DNA from: Rhodobacter sp.
GTDB lineage: Bacteria > Pseudomonadota > Alphaproteobacteria > Rhodobacterales > Rhodobacteraceae
Direction of reading: 5' to 3'
DNA: 64,000 nt
Assembly (NCBI GenBank): GCA_027484985.1
Contig: JAIXRW010000017.1
Span: 1 to 64,000 of the forward strand
Shown in pieces: positions 26,357 through 33,647 of this stretch. The position numbers and the translations under genes are program-made. How positions within the stretch are numbered: the stretch's first letter is position 1; each line of letters opens with the position of its first letter. Below the pieces are notes generated by a model. That model was not told the DNA's origin, searched no databases, and saw only the letters and a program-made list of their open reading frames with translations.

Positions 26357-27778
26357 TCAGCCACCCCCCCCGCCCCGCGCGGCATAGGCCGCCAGCGCCC
26401 GCGCCCGCCCCGCCGCCAGATCGACCATCGGCATCGGATAGCGGCTCTTGGGGTCAAGCGCCCAGCGGCGCGGCACCGCCTCGAAATAGGCCAGCGCCTC
26501 GGGCCCCGGATCGCGGGTCAGTTCAGCGATGAACCGGCGGCGATAGCGCGCCTCGGGGTCGAATTTCTCGACCTGCGTTGCAGGGTTGAAGATGCGGAAA
26601 TAGGGCGCCGCATCCGGCCCCGACCCCGCCGCCCATTGCCAACCCATCGCATTGGCCGCCGGGTCCCAGTCGATCAGACAGTCATCGAACCACGCCTGAC
26701 CCACACGCCAATCGGTCATCAGATGCTTGCACAGATAGGATGCCACGATCATCCGGCCGCGGTTGTGCATCCGCCCCGTCACATACATCTCGCGCATCGC
26801 GGCATCGACAAAGGGCTCGCCCGTCATACCCTGCCGCCAGCGTTCGGCATCGTCATTGTCGCCGCGCCACGGAAAACTGTCCCAGTCGGGCTTCCAGTTC
26901 CGCGTCAGGATTTCGGGGCTGTGATGCAGCAGATGATAGGAAAACTCGCGCCAGACCAGTTCTTTCAGAAAGGTCTCGGCCCCCGCGCCACCACCACGCT
27001 CGAATGTCGCCCATGCCGCGTGCCAGACCCGCCGCGCCCCGATCTCGCCAAGGCTCAGGTTCTCGGACAGGGCCGAGGTGCCATCGACCGCAGGCAGATC
27101 GCGCGTCACCCCGTAGCGCCCGACCGGCCCGTCCAGAAACCACGCCAACCGCTCGGCCGCCGCCGCCTCGCCCACACGGGCGAAACGCGCCACCACATCC
27201 GCCCCGCGCCGCATCGCGGCCCCCAGCCGCCACTCCTCCAACGCGTCCGAGGCTGGCCATACCTCCGGCGCAGGCAGCCGCGCGGGTGCGGCCACCGCTT
27301 CGGCCACCGCCCGCCCCCGCACCGCCCGCCAGAACGGCGTATAGACACGGTAGAACCCGCCCGTTCCCGTCTGCACCTCCCAAGGCTCGTGCAGCAGATG
27401 GCCTGCAAAGCTTTGCGCCTCAAACCCCGCCGCCCGCAGCGCCGCCTTCACGCCGGTATCGCGCGCCTTGGCCGCAGGGTCGTAAAGCCGCGACCAGAAC
27501 ACCCCCGCCGCCCCCGTCTCGGCCACCAAGTCGCGCAGCACCGCCAAGGCCGCCCCCCGCCGCAGCACCAGCCGCGACCCCGCCGCCCCCAGCCGCGCCG
27601 CGAAAGCCGCCAGCCCCTCGCCCAGCCGCCATTTCGGCGCGGCGCCCAGCGCCTCGGTCTCGGGGTCCAGCACGAAAACGGGCACAAGCGGCCGCCCCGT
27701 GGCAAGGGCGGCGGTCAGCATCGGCAGATCGTCCAACCGCAAATCGCGGCGGAACCACAGGATCAGGGGGGCAGTCAT
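26357..27778 (-). CDS. phr: Deoxyribodipyrimidine photolyase
   Basis: 473 residues, class I CPD photolyase: light-driven repair of pyrimidine dimers with FAD. The N-terminal alpha/beta antenna domain starts APLILWFRRDLRLDDL. The C-terminal FAD domain has FLKELVWREFSYHLLHH, then DAAMREMYVTGRMHNRGRM, VASYLCKHLMTDWR and NAMGWQWAAGSGPDAAPYF, which are the FAD and DNA contact segments. The ATG at 27778 gives the usual MTAPLILWF start; its ribosome-binding site is weak. An inverted repeat (GTTGCA ... TGCAAC) lies just upstream. Confidence 0.94.
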   Translation of the reverse strand: MTAPLILWFRRDLRLDDLPMLTAALATGRPLVPVFVLDPETEALGAAPKWRLGEGLAAFAARLGAAGSRLVLRRGAALAVLRDLVAETGAAGVFWSRLYDPAAKARDTGVKAALRAAGFEAQSFAGHLLHEPWEVQTGTGGFYRVYTPFWRAVRGRAVAEAVAAPARLPAPEVWPASDALEEWRLGAAMRRGADVVARFARVGEAAAAERLAWFLDGPVGRYGVTRDLPAVDGTSALSENLSLGEIGARRVWHAAWATFERGGGAGAETFLKELVWREFSYHLLHHSPEILTRNWKPDWDSFPWRGDNDDAERWRQGMTGEPFVDAAMREMYVTGRMHNRGRMIVASYLCKHLMTDWRVGQAWFDDCLIDWDPAANAMGWQWAAGSGPDAAPYFRIFNPATQVEKFDPEARYRRRFIAELTRDPGPEALAYFEAVPRRWALDPKSRYPMPMVDLAAGRARALAAYAARGGGGG

Positions 27779-27792
27779 CAGGGGCAGGGTCC

Positions 27793-27813
27793 GTTGCAAT
27801 CTCGCGCTGCAAC
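27793..27813. promoter_or_regulatory. Small inverted repeat upstream of phr
   Basis: Arms GTTGCA (27793-27798) and TGCAAC (27808-27813) separated by 9 nt, 15 nt before the photolyase start. Spacing suits a dimeric regulator or an RNA hairpin in the leader. No known operator recognised. Confidence 0.3.
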
Positions 27814-27848
27814 CTGTTCCCGCCGCGCCTCTTTTCAACCCCGCGAAA

Positions 27849-27971
27849 GCGGAGTTTGACGCAAACTCCGCGCCGGAAATTGACGCAATTTCCGACCCCT
27901 ATCCGATACCGTCAGGCCAAGACCCCGAAATCTGCGTCAGATTTCGGCGCGGAATTTGCGTCAAATTCCGC
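27849..27971. repeat. Four tandem short hairpins with compensating arms
   Basis: H1: GCGGAGTTTG and CAAACTCCGC around ACG (27849-27871). H2: CGGAAATTG and CAATTTCCG around ACG (27874-27894). H3: CCGAAATCTG and CAGATTTCGG around CGT (27925-27947). H4: GCGGAATTTG and CAAATTCCGC around CGT (27949-27971). The arms differ between copies, yet every pair is perfect. The first two have the opposite centre to the last two. The cluster fills the gap between the class V aminotransferase stop and the photolyase start. Confidence 0.8.
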
Positions 27972-27975
27972 CCCG

Positions 27976-29205
27976 TCACAGCACCTCGTCCAGCGCCGCG
28001 ATCAGCCGCGCCACATCGCCCGCACTGGTGTAATGCGCCGCACTCATCCGCAGCACACCGCGCGACAGGTCCACCCCCATCGCCTGCAACGGCCGCACGG
28101 CATAGAAATCGCCCGCCCAACAGGCCACCCCCCGCTCGCCCAGCGCGACCGAGACAGGCTCGGCCACACGATCCAGCGCCACCGCGACCGTCGGCGCACG
28201 GTCCGCCGCCGCACGCGGGCCCAGCAACCGCAGGTCGTTGCGCGCCGCCAGATAGTCGAGCAGTGGCGCGATCACCGCCACCTCCTGCGCGCGCATCAGA
28301 TCATGCACCCCACGGTTCCGCGCCGCCGCATCGCCCGTTATGCCATGCCGTTCGGCCAAGGCATCCACATAATCCGCCATCCCCGCACATGCGGCAATCT
28401 GGGCATGGTCCGGCCCCGCAGGGGTGAAGCGTTTGTACAGACTTCCCGCATTGAAATAATGGCACTGCGCGGGCAGCTCCATCCCCCACTCCTCGCGGAT
28501 CACCATGATCCCCTGATGCGGGCCGAATGTCTTGTAGGCCGAAAACAGATAGACATCGCAGCCCAATTCGGAAACGTCCGGAAAGCCGTGCGGCGCATAG
28601 CTGACCCCGTCCACACAGCTCCGCGCCCCCGCCGCCCGCGCCATGGCGCAGATCTCGGCCACGGGGTTGATCTCGGCCACCACGTTGGAACAATGCGGAA
28701 AACACACCAGCCGCACGCGGCCATCCGCCAAGAGCGCCTTCAGGTCGGAAAGGGAAAGCGATCCGGTCTGCGGATCGATCTTCCATTCCCGAACCTCGAT
28801 CCCTTCATCCGCCAGCCGCCGCCAGACGCCAGAATTGGCCTCGTGGTCCTGATTGGTCACGACAATCGCCTGATCCTTGCAGCGCAGCCATTGCCGCACC
28901 GCCTGCGCCAGAACAAAGGTATTGGCACTGGTCGATGGCCCGAACGACACCTCTTTCGCCGCCACCCCCATCATCGCCGCCAGCCGCACCCGCGCCTCGT
29001 CCATCTCGGCCCCGCCCTCGCGTGCGCCGGAATAGGGCGCATAGGGCTGCACCTTGCGGTCGGTGTAAAAGCGGTGCAGCCGGTCCACCACGGCGCGGCA
29101 GGGGAAAGACCCGCCCGCATTCTCGAAAAACGCCAGCCCCCCCAGCGTGGCCGAGGCAAAGGCCGGAAACTGGCCCCTCACGAAGTTAAGGTCAAGCGCG
29201 GTCAT
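27976..29205 (-). CDS. Cysteine desulfurase-like class V aminotransferase
   Basis: 409 residues, PLP fold type I. Visible are FFENAGGSFPC, FGPSTSANTFVLAQ (cofactor phosphate binding), TNQDHEANSGVWRRL, the cofactor Asp in CVDGVSYAPHG and the PLP lysine K225 in FSAYKTFGPHQG. The region equivalent to the NifS/SufS active-site cysteine loop is not obvious, so desulfurase activity is uncertain. The ATG at 29205 is chosen because GGAGG lies 5 nt upstream; MEDQ at 29217 is the alternative. It is transcribed towards the hairpin cluster and the photolyase, and divergently from the first metallo-beta-lactamase-like gene. Confidence 0.82.
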   Translation of the reverse strand: MTALDLNFVRGQFPAFASATLGGLAFFENAGGSFPCRAVVDRLHRFYTDRKVQPYAPYSGAREGGAEMDEARVRLAAMMGVAAKEVSFGPSTSANTFVLAQAVRQWLRCKDQAIVVTNQDHEANSGVWRRLADEGIEVREWKIDPQTGSLSLSDLKALLADGRVRLVCFPHCSNVVAEINPVAEICAMARAAGARSCVDGVSYAPHGFPDVSELGCDVYLFSAYKTFGPHQGIMVIREEWGMELPAQCHYFNAGSLYKRFTPAGPDHAQIAACAGMADYVDALAERHGITGDAAARNRGVHDLMRAQEVAVIAPLLDYLAARNDLRLLGPRAAADRAPTVAVALDRVAEPVSVALGERGVACWAGDFYAVRPLQAMGVDLSRGVLRMSAAHYTSAGDVARLIAALDEVL

Positions 29206-29345
29206 CTGGTCCTCCATCCTGTTGCCCCGATTGATGGAACGGATCGCCGCCCCCCGCAACCCCGCCCGCCGCTGACGCAGCCGTGATCGCATCCCCTGCG
29301 AAAGCATGGCATCCTGCCGCCAAAAGCCGCACAGGGATCGCCCAT

Positions 29346-30206
29346 ATGCTGCACATGGCCCTCGCCACCGCCGCCGCATCGCTGCTCACCTTTGCCGCCT
29401 TCGCGGCCGAACCCGCCGAACCCGCGGGCGACAGCCGCAAGGCCTCGAACTGCTTCGCCCTTGCCCGCGGCATGGCCGCGCCCGAACAGATCATGCCCGC
29501 CGCACTGGGCGGCGGCAGCGGCTTCCCGCCCGCCCCCGCGCCCGACCATGTCCGCATCCATTACCTCAACCATGCCGAATTTCTGATACAGGCAGGCGCA
29601 CTGAATGCCGTGACCGATTACACCGGCCTTCTGGGCGCGGGCGATGCCGTTCCCGATGTCGTCACCATGAACAACGCCCATGACACGCATTGGACCGCCA
29701 CCCCCGACCCGCGCATCCCCCACGTACTGCGCGGCTGGCCGCAACAGGGTACCGCCGCCCGCTACGACCTCGACCTTGGCGCCATGCTGGTGCGCAATGT
29801 CACCACCGATACACGCGGCCCCTTTGGCGAAGGCGCCCTGCGCGACGGCAATTCCATCTTCATCTTCGAAGCCGGCGGCCTGTGCATCGGCCATCTGGGG
29901 CATCTCCACCAGGTCCCCGATGACGCGCAATATGCCGCCATCGGCAGGCTCGATGTGGTGATGGTACCGGTCGATGGCGGCTACACGCTCGACATGGACA
30001 GCATGGTGGGCATCGTCCAGCGCCTGCGCGCGCGGGTGGTGATCCCGATGCACTGGTTCACCGATGACACGCTGGCGCGGTTTCTGGCCAGCATGGCACA
30101 GCATTACGATGTGGTCGAAACCGGCGGCCCCGATATCGAACTGTCGCAGGCCGACCTTCCCGCCACACCCACCGTTCTGGTGCTGACGCCCGAACTGCTG
30201 CCCTGA
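29346..30206 (+). CDS. Exported metallo-beta-lactamase-fold protein, copy 1
   Basis: 286 residues with a signal peptide (LATAAASLLTFAAFAAE). The body is an UlaG-like MBL fold: HVRIHYLNHAEFLIQAG, DVVTMNNAHDTHW in place of the HxHxDH motif, then CIGHLGHLHQVPDDAQY, VVMVPVDGGYTLDMD and MHWFTDD. Compared with copy 2, the loop has lost one His (NN for NH) and an Asp, so metal binding may be weakened. The ATG at 29346 follows AGGGATCGCCCAT; an ATG at 29283 would give an odd N-terminus. Shares long blocks with the next gene, so the two arose by tandem duplication. Substrate unknown; periplasmic. Confidence 0.8.
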   Translation: MLHMALATAAASLLTFAAFAAEPAEPAGDSRKASNCFALARGMAAPEQIMPAALGGGSGFPPAPAPDHVRIHYLNHAEFLIQAGALNAVTDYTGLLGAGDAVPDVVTMNNAHDTHWTATPDPRIPHVLRGWPQQGTAARYDLDLGAMLVRNVTTDTRGPFGEGALRDGNSIFIFEAGGLCIGHLGHLHQVPDDAQYAAIGRLDVVMVPVDGGYTLDMDSMVGIVQRLRARVVIPMHWFTDDTLARFLASMAQHYDVVETGGPDIELSQADLPATPTVLVLTPELLP

Positions 30207-30286
30207 TCCTGCGCCGTCATCCCCCCGTCACAGCGGCGTTACAACCCTGCGCCATCACCGCCTTGCCCCCAGCCAAGGCCGCCGCC

Positions 30287-31111
30287 ATGTTTCGCCCCGC
30301 CATCCTGACCGTCTTTTGCACCGCCACCCTCGCGGCCGGCATTGCCACGGCCGAAACCCGCCTTCCCGCCGATTGCCAGCGCCGCGCCAGCCTGCCCCCC
30401 GCGCCCGCCACCGTTTTGCCCGCGCAATTCCGCATGCCGCCCTATCGCGACACCGTCCGCATCACCTATCTCGACCATGCCGAATTCGTGGTCGAAGCGG
30501 GCAATGTCACCCTTGTGACCGATTATGTCGGCTATCTGGGCGATCCGTCGATCAAGCCCGATGTGGTGACCATGAACCACGCCCATTCGGGCCATTACAC
30601 CGATACGCCCGATCCGCTGATCCCCCATGTGCTGCGTGGCTGGCCCGAAAACGGCCGCCCCGCCCGCCATGACCTCGACCTTGGCGCGATGCGTATCCGC
30701 AACGTGACGACCGATCTTTACGGCCCCGCCACCAACGGCGCCGAACCCGACGGCAATTCCATCTTCCTGATCGAGGCCGCAGGCCTGTGCATCGCCCATC
30801 TGGGCCATCTCCACACTATCCCAACCGACGCGCAATATGCCGCCATCGGCAGGCTCGACGTGGTGATGGTGCCGGTGGACGAAGGCTATACCATGGATAT
30901 CGGCATGATGCGCGCCGTGCTGTCGCGCACCCGCGCCCGCATCCTTTTGCCGATGCACTGGTATTCCGAAGATACGCTGGCCAATTTCCTCGACGCAATC
31001 GCCCCCGATTACGACATCGTCGCCACGGGCGGATCGGAAATCATCCTTTCGCCCGACCGCCTGCCCGCCACCCCCACCGTGCTGCTGCTCGATCCGGCCG
31101 AGGCGCCCTGA
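30287..31111 (+). CDS. Exported metallo-beta-lactamase-fold protein, copy 2
   Basis: 274 residues, signal peptide ending near TAETRLPAD. The MBL-like body has TVRITYLDHAEFVVEAG, DVVTMNHAHSGHYTD, CIAHLGHLHTIPTDAQY, VVMVPVDEGYTMDI and LPMHWYSED. Identical or near-identical blocks with copy 1 include IPHVLRGWP, HDLDLGAM versus YDLDLGAM, RNVTTD and DAQYAAIGRLDVVMVPVD. It keeps more His/Asp candidates in the metal loop. It starts 80 nt after copy 1; probably one transcript. Function unknown; hydrolysis of a periplasmic lactone or ester would fit the fold. Confidence 0.82.
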   Translation: MFRPAILTVFCTATLAAGIATAETRLPADCQRRASLPPAPATVLPAQFRMPPYRDTVRITYLDHAEFVVEAGNVTLVTDYVGYLGDPSIKPDVVTMNHAHSGHYTDTPDPLIPHVLRGWPENGRPARHDLDLGAMRIRNVTTDLYGPATNGAEPDGNSIFLIEAAGLCIAHLGHLHTIPTDAQYAAIGRLDVVMVPVDEGYTMDIGMMRAVLSRTRARILLPMHWYSEDTLANFLDAIAPDYDIVATGGSEIILSPDRLPATPTVLLLDPAEAP

Positions 31112-31176
31112 CAGGCTTTCCCCCCGCCCTTTGCCGCGCTAGGTAAGGCAGGCCCCGCCGGGCGCCGGAACATGCC

Positions 31177-32589
31177 ATGCTCAACCCCGCCGATGCCGCC
31201 TTTGTCGCTGCCCTTGCCGCGCGCCTGCCGCCCGATACGCTGCGTCCGGCCGATGCGGCCTATCTGACCGAACCGCGCGGGCGCTGGCAGGGCCGGGGCG
31301 GCACCCTCGCCCTGCCCCGCAGCACCGCCGAAGTGGCGACCATCCTGTCAGCCTGCCACGCCGCCCGCGTGGGCGTGGTGCCATGGGGCGGCGGCACCGG
31401 CCTTGTCGGCGGCCAATTGCTGCCCCAGGGCCCCGCCCCCCTGATCCTGTCGCTCGAACGCATGACCGCCACGCGCGGCATCTACCCGACCGAATCGGTG
31501 ATGACCATCGAGGCAGGCACCATCCTTGCCGAAGCGCAGGCGCGCGCCGCACAGGCGGGCTTCGTGTTCCCCCTCTCGCTCGCCTCCGAAGGCAGCGCCC
31601 GCATCGGCGGGTTGCTTGCCACCAATGCGGGCGGGCTGAACGTGCTGCGCTACGGCAATGCCCGCGACCTGACCTTGGGCATCGAGGCGGTGATGGCCGA
31701 TGGCGCGGTGTTCCACGGCCTCAAACGCCTCCGCAAGGACAATACGGGCTATGACCTGCGCCACCTTCTGATCGGGTCCGAAGGCACGCTCGGTATCATC
31801 ACCGCAGCCAGCCTGCGGCTTTTCCCCGTGCCCGCGGCCACGGTGACGGCGCTTCTCGTCACCCCCTCGCCCGACACGGCCCTGCGCCTGCTGTCCCTGG
31901 CGCAGAACCGCTTTGCCGGTATGGTCTCGGCCTTCGAACTGATCCACCGCACGGGGTTCGATTTCCTCTCCGAAACCCTGCCCGATATCGCCCAGCCGAT
32001 CCGCCCCGCGCCCGAATGGTCGGTGCTGGTGGAACTGGGCCTTTCGTCAGGCATCGACCCCGAAACCGCCATGGCCAGCCTTTACGCCGAAGCCGATGAC
32101 CGCTTGCTTGTCACCGATGGCGTCATCGCCACCTCGTCGCAACAGGCAGCCAGCCTCTGGCGCATCCGCGAATCGATCCCCGAGGCCAACCGCCGCATCG
32201 GCGCGGTGTCCAGCCACGACATCTCGCTGCCCCTCTCGGCCATCCCCGCCTTCATCGCCCGCGCCCCCGCCGAACTGGCGAGGATCGCGCCCTTCCGCAT
32301 CAACTGCTTCGGGCATCTGGGCGACGGCAACCTGCATTACAACGTCTTTCCCGAACCGGGCCGCACCCGCGCCGACCATGACCACCAGCGCGACGCGATC
32401 AAACGCGCCATCCACGACCTTGTCGATGCGATGGAAGGCTCGGTCAGCGCCGAACATGGCGTGGGCAGGCTCAAGGTGGCCGATCTGGAACGCTACGGCG
32501 ACCCCACCAAGCTCGCCGCCATGCGCGCGATCAAACAGGCGCTTGACCCCAACGGCATCCTGAACCCCGGCGCCGTCCTGCGGGCCTGA
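31177..32589 (+). CDS. FAD-linked 2-hydroxyacid dehydrogenase (GlcD / D-lactate dehydrogenase type)
   Basis: 470 residues. N-terminal FAD-binding PCMH domain: VPWGGGTGLVGGQLL, FPLSLASEGSARIGGLLATNAGG, LKRLRKDNTGYDLRHLLIGSEGTLGI. The C-terminal domain has the metal/substrate segment INCFGHLGDGNLHYNV and the final SAEHGVGRLK. This is the usual layout of enzymes oxidising glycolate, D-lactate or D-2-hydroxyglutarate with electrons going to a quinone or flavoprotein. It stands alone, without glcE or glcF neighbours, which favours a D-lactate or D-2-hydroxyglutarate role. It starts 65 nt after the second MBL-like gene. Confidence 0.9.
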   Translation: MLNPADAAFVAALAARLPPDTLRPADAAYLTEPRGRWQGRGGTLALPRSTAEVATILSACHAARVGVVPWGGGTGLVGGQLLPQGPAPLILSLERMTATRGIYPTESVMTIEAGTILAEAQARAAQAGFVFPLSLASEGSARIGGLLATNAGGLNVLRYGNARDLTLGIEAVMADGAVFHGLKRLRKDNTGYDLRHLLIGSEGTLGIITAASLRLFPVPAATVTALLVTPSPDTALRLLSLAQNRFAGMVSAFELIHRTGFDFLSETLPDIAQPIRPAPEWSVLVELGLSSGIDPETAMASLYAEADDRLLVTDGVIATSSQQAASLWRIRESIPEANRRIGAVSSHDISLPLSAIPAFIARAPAELARIAPFRINCFGHLGDGNLHYNVFPEPGRTRADHDHQRDAIKRAIHDLVDAMEGSVSAEHGVGRLKVADLERYGDPTKLAAMRAIKQALDPNGILNPGAVLRA

Positions 32590-32666
32590 TTGTCCGGCGC
32601 AACCGCGCGGCAGCATTTCGGCGAAACCGCCCCTTGCCCCCCGATTCTTTGCCAAAACACCGCCGC

Positions 32667-32691
32667 GCAGATTTTTCTCCGAAAAATCTGC
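32667..32691. repeat. AT-core hairpin (third copy)
   Basis: Arms GCAGATTTTTC and GAAAAATCTGC with a 3-nt loop. Same sequence type as the hairpins at 11278-11337. It lies between the ends of the flavin dehydrogenase (plus) and the tmRNA (minus), where it could end both transcripts. Confidence 0.65.
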
Positions 32692-32715
32692 AACCGCCGC
32701 GGAATATGAAAGGAA

Positions 32716-33030
32716 GGTGCAGGTTTCTGTTGCCAGGTACCTGCGAACCCCGCCTTACGCGGCTAAGCGCAAGGGCTTAGATTTGGTATTGCGAGCTGCT
32801 TACGCAGCCAGCGCCACCGGAGCACGGTTGTCATTGGCAACTGTGATCATGGACCGATAACGGTGGTACCTCACCGGGTAAAAGCTGGCCTCTTTGAACG
32901 TTCGTCGATCCTATTTCGGCCCCTTACCCCCGCAATGACCGGGATATTGGTGGAGCCGCCGGGTACCGCCCCCGGGTCCGAGCCGTCTATTACAGGTGCG
33001 TTTATCACCATAGTCCGGGTTGCCCCGAAC
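32716..33030 (-). ncRNA. ssrA: tmRNA, circularly permuted two-piece form
   Basis: The minus strand encodes the tag ANDNRAPVALAA followed by TAA (32848 to 32810), exactly the alphaproteobacterial type. The coding piece starts at 32923 with GGGGCCG, which pairs with CGGCTCC at the end of the acceptor piece; CCACCA ends at 32948. The T-arm is CCGGG and CCCGG around a 7-nt loop. The two pieces are separated by a 24-nt spacer (32924-32947) that is presumably cut out. The acceptor piece is upstream, near 33030-32948, starting with the stem GTTCGGG and CCCGGAC. After the tag come a CTAAGC ... GCTTAG hairpin and a final GCAGGT ... ACCTGC stem. It rescues stalled ribosomes. Ends are approximate. Confidence 0.93.
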
Positions 33031-33037
33031 GGAATTG

Positions 33038-33066
33038 AATATAGGGGGCGGCACCGCCCCTCACAA
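33038..33066 (-). promoter_or_regulatory. Probable tmRNA promoter with palindromic spacer
   Basis: Minus strand: TTGTGA (33066-33061), 17 nt, TATATT (33043-33038), about 8 nt before the tmRNA acceptor piece. The 17-nt spacer contains a perfect palindrome, GGGGCGG and CCGCCCC around TG. It also lies 22 nt after the GNAT stop on the same strand, so the hairpin may end that transcript as well. Confidence 0.6.
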
Positions 33067-33081
33067 GGGCCAATCGCCCCG

Positions 33082-33537
33082 TTACAGCGGCCGCTGCGGG
33101 CGCGCCTCTGCGGTCGATCGCATCAGGAACAGCCGTTCCTCGGTTTCCTCGACCACCTGCAACCCCTCGCGCAGGTAAAAGGCCAGCGCGCGCGCATTCG
33201 GCCGCAACACGCTCAGCCGCAGCGGCAGGCCCTGCCGGTCGGCCTCATGCGCGACCTGCGCCAGCAAGGCCTTGCCCAGCCCGCGCCCCTGCACCGCCGC
33301 CACAAGGTAAAGCTTGCGCAACCGCAACAAGCCCGCCTCGCGCTCGATGGTCAGGTTGCCCACATCCTGCCCGCCCACCATCACGATGCGCGTATTGGCC
33401 AAATCGAACAGTGTCGGATATTCGGCGGGCAGATAGCGGCCCCAGAGCGCGGTGGCATGGCTTTGCATCACCTCGGCCTCCACCGCCCGCAGAAAAGCGG
33501 CATCATCGGTCCGGGCGGGGCGCAGCGCATATTCCAT
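33082..33537 (-). CDS. GNAT-family N-acetyltransferase
   Basis: 151 residues, a single acetyl-CoA-dependent acetyltransferase domain. Visible are the N-terminal YALRPARTDDAAFLRAVE, the central beta strands (LRLRKLYLVAAVQ), the acetyl-CoA pyrophosphate loop QGRGLGKALL and the C-terminal LSVLRPNARALAFYLREGLQ. Acceptor substrate unknown. The ATG at 33537 is the only reasonable start. Downstream on the same strand lies the tmRNA promoter. Confidence 0.87.
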   Translation of the reverse strand: MEYALRPARTDDAAFLRAVEAEVMQSHATALWGRYLPAEYPTLFDLANTRIVMVGGQDVGNLTIEREAGLLRLRKLYLVAAVQGRGLGKALLAQVAHEADRQGLPLRLSVLRPNARALAFYLREGLQVVEETEERLFLMRSTAEARPQRPL

Positions 33538-33593
33538 CGCGCCACCCTGCCCGCCACAGATGACACAGGCATGACGCCCGCCCCCAATGCAAA

Positions 33594-33617
33594 CGCCCGG
33601 GGCAATGGCCCCGGGCG
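33594..33617 (-). terminator. Terminator after the polyamine-type SBP gene
   Basis: Perfect 10-bp stem CGCCCGGGGC and GCCCCGGGCG with an AATG loop, followed on the minus strand by TTTGCATT. It lies 31 nt after the SBP stop. Confidence 0.75.
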
Positions 33618-33647
33618 CCGCATCGGCCCAAGCTGCCTGACCCTTCG

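Noticed and set aside
27849-27971. CRISPR-like array
   Set aside because: The units are hairpins with differing arms and almost no spacers; there is no direct repeat of constant sequence and no cas gene.
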